A DNA stretch of 64,000 bases from Lingula anatina (lineage: Eukaryota > Brachiopoda > Lingulata > Lingulida > Lingulidae): assembly GCF_001039355.2 (NCBI RefSeq), contig NW_019775280.1, positions 184,003 through 248,002 on the forward strand, written 5' to 3'. The notes below the pieces were generated by a model, which saw nothing but the letters and a program-made list of their open reading frames with translations, had not been told where the DNA came from and searched no databases. Positions within the stretch are counted from its first letter, which is position 1, and each line of letters opens with the position of its first letter. Below, one piece after another: positions 60,456 through 64,000 of the stretch. Position numbers and translations under genes: made by a program.

Positions 60456-63316
60456 TTAAAAGAAAAATTTAAACAGCACAGCAACAATCACAATGACAAA
60501 AATCAACATTTTCAGCAAGCCATGACCAGTTTTCTTCTGACCCTCCACCTTGCGTGTGCCTAGTGGGTAGTAAACACGGTCCATGGTGGTCCTGATGGCG
60601 TTCCGCGCCCCGTCCCACTTTCCAGGGCCCATCAGGCGGTACTGGTAGGGCGTGCATGGTCCAGTGGCGACCTCTATTGCCAAACTAGGATCAGAGCAGA
60701 AAAGTTTCACTGAAAAGACAAAAATACATAAATAATATACATACCTTGTGATAAAATGAAATCTATGTGAACTAATAAACAAAATAGATTAGACAAAGAA
60801 TGGTATATCTAAGAATCACAAACCATGTAAAATGATGCTGATCATATCTATGATTATGTATAAAGATGATCTGCTTTTGTGTATATTATCACGTTTTATA
60901 AAGAAGATCAATCAAGCTGGGGAGGGGGGAGTTAAGGAGGGGGGGGGGGGGGTGGAGCAAACCCTTCCACTCCCCATCACCAACATTTTTAGGGAAAATG
61001 GATTTGTGAGGTACACTGTTATTCCAATGAAATCTCAGACGATATTTCTACTGTATATTTGTTAGGGCTGGGACCTAAGAGAAAACATACCAAGTAATAC
61101 ACAGAATCCATGCTAAAAATGTATGGGACAGGCCTACTTGGACTTTTAAGTACATGTACCAGTGACTGAGTGTAACTCTACAACAATGAAAATGAAAACT
61201 TTCAAAGTTTTGAAGAGAAAGCAATAGCTACTGTTACCCTTTTTGTTCAGGTTTCTAAATCAACTTTTAACAAAGACCCCATTTCCAGAGATAAGATCGA
61301 TCTACTTTAGATCGACCTAACTCCCTGGGGGTTCACGCTAAATAGCTGTCAGCCGGGTGGACACGAAAGTTAATTACCCCCTTACAGCTTATAGTAGGCG
61401 GGACGGACATTTAAGCCGGATTATCTGACAGTAATCTAGTGAGACTCCCCGCAGAGATAGATTGATCTAAAAGCTCTGGGAATACAGCCAAAAACTCACC
61501 TATATCTGGTTTGCACCCCACTTGTTCTGCCAGTTCATCCATGTAGTTTATATAATCCACCTGAATGGTGTGACGCTGGCTCTTTACGTACCGCTTGGCC
61601 ATCGCCTCTCGCTTTCTCTGGATGTCTGCATACATTTCATCTTTACTGGGGAGCTTCGCCAGACCCTGAGAAAGTCAATATTTTACTGAACATCAGATTT
61701 TTATCGTAAAGGCAAATTTAAGGGAATTGTTGGCTTAATATAATATAGACTATTTAAAACTTTTACCACGCTTTTGATGCTTTTTCTACATGACCAACCT
61801 TTTTTTCCAAGCCTAACTGGCAAAAATCTGCAAACAGATTTCCTTTTCTTGTTATATATTTTTTCGTAATTGACTGATCTCTTCAAAATTCTTTGACAAT
61901 GTCAGCTCTTTAATTAAATCTTAAAATGTTCTTATATTATCTTGTTTTGGTGCTTTTTACATGCCTCATGGCATATAATCAATTAATTTCCTATCTTTTG
62001 ACAGAGACCTTTTCCCAGGTTTATCTTAAATCATTCAATCGATATCTCAGCAAGTTGGCTAAAAATTAACCTGTATAAACACACTTTGGCAACCTGAAAG
62101 ATAATTCTGAGTGTATTTTAAAATACTCACACATACACCAAACTGGTGATCCTTGACAGTCCATTACTTAGCTATTATGCCAACCCACCCACCCTAATTT
62201 TAAGGAAAGTTAGATTTTTTCTTACCCCCTTTTTTTTCTTTAAATAGAGAAAAAAATGCATTTGGCACTAGTTTGGTAAGTGGGAACAATTTATAATTAC
62301 ATGAAAGATCAACATGTTGATAGTTTCATGCTAAAAAAATCACCAACTCTGTGGACTTGACATGTCCTACTCCTAATAAAAAAAAAAATACACACCAACC
62401 AACCCTACAATAGTTTCTATGCCTGTTATAAAATAAAATAATAATAAATTAATGTCTAACGACCCTGTTTACAGATAGGCCCCATTCAGAATAGGGGACC
62501 AATTAGTCAGAGGGTCAAATATGGCGACCCACTACAAAGCTTGCCATCTAATCCACTAATAGACACCGAATAGATATCCCGTGGGGACGTATTCAAGTGG
62601 GTCGTCCATATTTGACCCTCAGACTAGTTAGTCCCCTATTCTGAATGGGGCCAAAGTCTCTGCTTGTTTACCAACTTAAAAATTTTGTCTAAACTGGAAA
62701 CTGACATAAACTGGGAATACCTTGAACACTCTGGTGACCCAGCGGCACTGGAGCTCAGAAATTGGAAAGATGGCCCCCAGGGGTTGGATGCACCCCAGTA
62801 CAGCCAGGGAGGACTTTGGACTGTTTGGTGGCCACACGTACTTGTATAAATCCACCACATTGTCTTTCACCTTGATAACGCCTTCGTCCAGAAATGGGAA
62901 GCCAAAGATGTACCCAGTCGCAAGAAAAACTACATCTATATTGTCCTCGAATGTTCCGTCTTCAAATTCCACTCCCGTCTCAGTGAATTGTTTCACATTG
63001 GGTTTGATGATGATTCCTCCACTCAATATACGGTTTGGTAGGTCGTCGTTGACGGTGGGATGCTGGCTGAAGATTCTGTGCTCTGGTTGGATGCCATATC
63101 GTGCGTGATCGAAGCGAGAATTCACCCTTTGCTCTCCAATGGAACACCTGGATATTAGAATAGTTTACCTCAAAAATTATCTTTGAAAACTTTCTCTATG
63201 CTTTGTTATTGTCACCAAAGCCTCAGCTTCTGCTGACTACATAATTTTCAATACCTTAGTTTGTATTTTTACCCACAATATTAAAGTTAAATCTGTTACC
63301 TACAAAACAATTATAC

Positions 63317-63359
<43 letters not shown>

Positions 63360-63871
63360 AAAACAGCAATAATAAGAAAAATCTGTGTACCTACATTAAA
63401 TTGAAAGGCATTATCTTAATAAACCAGTTGAGAATCCGTCTGATGGAGACAATGTCTATCGGCAGTCCGTACTGGTCTACTCTGTTCAACACCCACATGC
63501 CGCGCCGCGTGGACAGGTACACCTAGAGTGAGGAGAAATAAATATATAAATACACGAGCATGCACACGTACACACACACACATCTGTTTACACATCCATC
63601 CATCAATCTGTTCATCATTACCATATGCTGCACAGGTGAATTCAGGTGGCACATCTCCCCCCTCCACAAATTGTAGATTTTCTGAAATTCCTCACATTCA
63701 TGAATTTAAGAGGAGGAATTCTAATCCCTATTAATACTAGAAGACACCTCAAGTACATTTACTTCCACACTAACCTGTTTACTTATTCGTCCCAGCTCAG
63801 TTGCGACATCATTCCCAGAATTCCCTACACCAATCACCACAACGCGCTTATCTTCGTAGCCCTTATGGTCT
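60456..63871 (-). CDS. FMO: Flavin-containing monooxygenase, C-terminal five exons
   Basis: Minus-strand exons in order: 63871-63775, 63522-63395, 63147-62721, 61665-61500 and 60709-60456 (stop). All are GT..AG with matching phases. The 5' part (FAD GxGxxG and the FxGxxxHxxxW region) lies beyond the right edge. What remains, about 356 aa, includes the NADPH-binding [17 protein letters not shown], then [29 protein letters not shown], the FLATGY form of the FATGY motif, [36 protein letters not shown], and a C-terminal hydrophobic anchor ending VLFKFFF. Class B monooxygenases of this family use FAD, NADPH and O2 to oxygenate N- or S-containing compounds, and animal FMOs sit in the ER membrane by this C-terminal anchor. 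No break or missing motif in the visible part. Which FMO subtype cannot be told. Confidence 0.95.
61277..61488. repeat. Foldback MITE, GATC family, copy 6, abutting an FMO splice donor
   Basis: Ends CCCCATTTCCAGAGATAAGATCGATC-type and CTCTGGGAATACAGCC. The interior is shared with copies 4 and 5 (CCCTGGGGGTTCACGCTAAA, GTAGGCGGGACGGACA, AGTGAGACTCCCC). Its right end lies only about 5 bp from the GTGAGT donor (minus strand, 61494-61499) of the FMO exon 61500-61665. Confidence 0.85.
62478..62652. repeat. 175-bp foldback element in an FMO intron
   Basis: Left arm GGCCCCATTCAGAATAGGGG and right arm CCCCTATTCTGAATGGGGCC are perfect inverted repeats. The arms continue through AGGGTCAAATATGG / CCATATTTGACCCT and CGACCCACT / AAGTGGGTCG, about 55 bp in total. 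Probably a MITE; no clear target duplication. Confidence 0.88.
63317..63362. repeat. (GAAA)n microsatellite
   Basis: About 11 GAAA units in an FMO intron. Confidence 0.95.
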
Positions 63872-64000
63872 CTGAAACACAGATCAGTTCAAAAAAACAG
63901 AAACAGACAGGGCTATGCTACAGGACTATGTTACAATTTTTCTGAGTTAGTCATGCCACTATCAATATACAAGGTTTAATATTTTATATATTTCGTTCAA

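Noticed and set aside
1-64000. tRNA, rRNA or other structured RNA genes
   Set aside because: I saw no tRNA A/B-box pairs with a cloverleaf and no rRNA-like sequence; a covariance-model scan would settle this.

Overview
This is eukaryotic nuclear DNA from an animal. It is AT-rich and gene-sparse, with GT..AG introns, AATAAA signals, many microsatellites and many foldback (MITE-like) elements. The protein families (a FAM166/CIMIP2-type cilium protein, a frequenin-type calcium sensor, a flavin monooxygenase) and the repeats suggest a marine invertebrate, probably a lophotrochozoan such as a mollusc. That placement is inference. The assembly has a 508-base N gap (36290-36797), single N's at 14157 and 30972, and a suspicious 1.53-kb tandem copy.

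Layout. 1-6.5 kb: repeats and foldback elements, perhaps holding a tiny first exon of the next gene. 6.5-9.8 kb (+): five exons of a FAM166/CIMIP2-like microtubule-inner-protein gene, with a 171-bp MITE in its 3' UTR. 11.4-12.0 kb (-): a one-exon gene for a Ser/Thr-rich protein. 12-20.6 kb: intergenic, with microsatellites, a G-rich minisatellite, foldback elements and an unexplained Cys-rich ORF. 20.8-51.3 kb (+): a seven-exon neuronal calcium sensor gene of the frequenin/NCS-1 type, 192 aa, spread over 30 kb. Its third intron (20.9 kb) contains two intronless-CDS genes on the same strand (38951-39781 and 42741-43250). These are paralogues built from a repeated 'VxRlTrPTxASR' motif, and the 11.4-kb minus-strand gene has one copy of the same motif. 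54.3-59.1 kb (+): a four-exon polytopic membrane protein, family uncertain. 60.5-63.9 kb (-): the last five exons of a flavin-containing monooxygenase. It converges on the membrane-protein gene and runs off the right edge.

The most unusual feature is at 28454-28860. The last 29 nt of calcium-sensor exon 3, plus the first 8 nt of its intron with the splice donor, have become a 37-bp unit repeated 11 times. The intron therefore begins with an array of decoy GTAGGT donors. Other points of interest are the candidate new repeat-protein family, several MITE families (one sitting within a few bases of an FMO splice donor), a 25-nt microexon, and a CRE palindrome just upstream of the calcium sensor.
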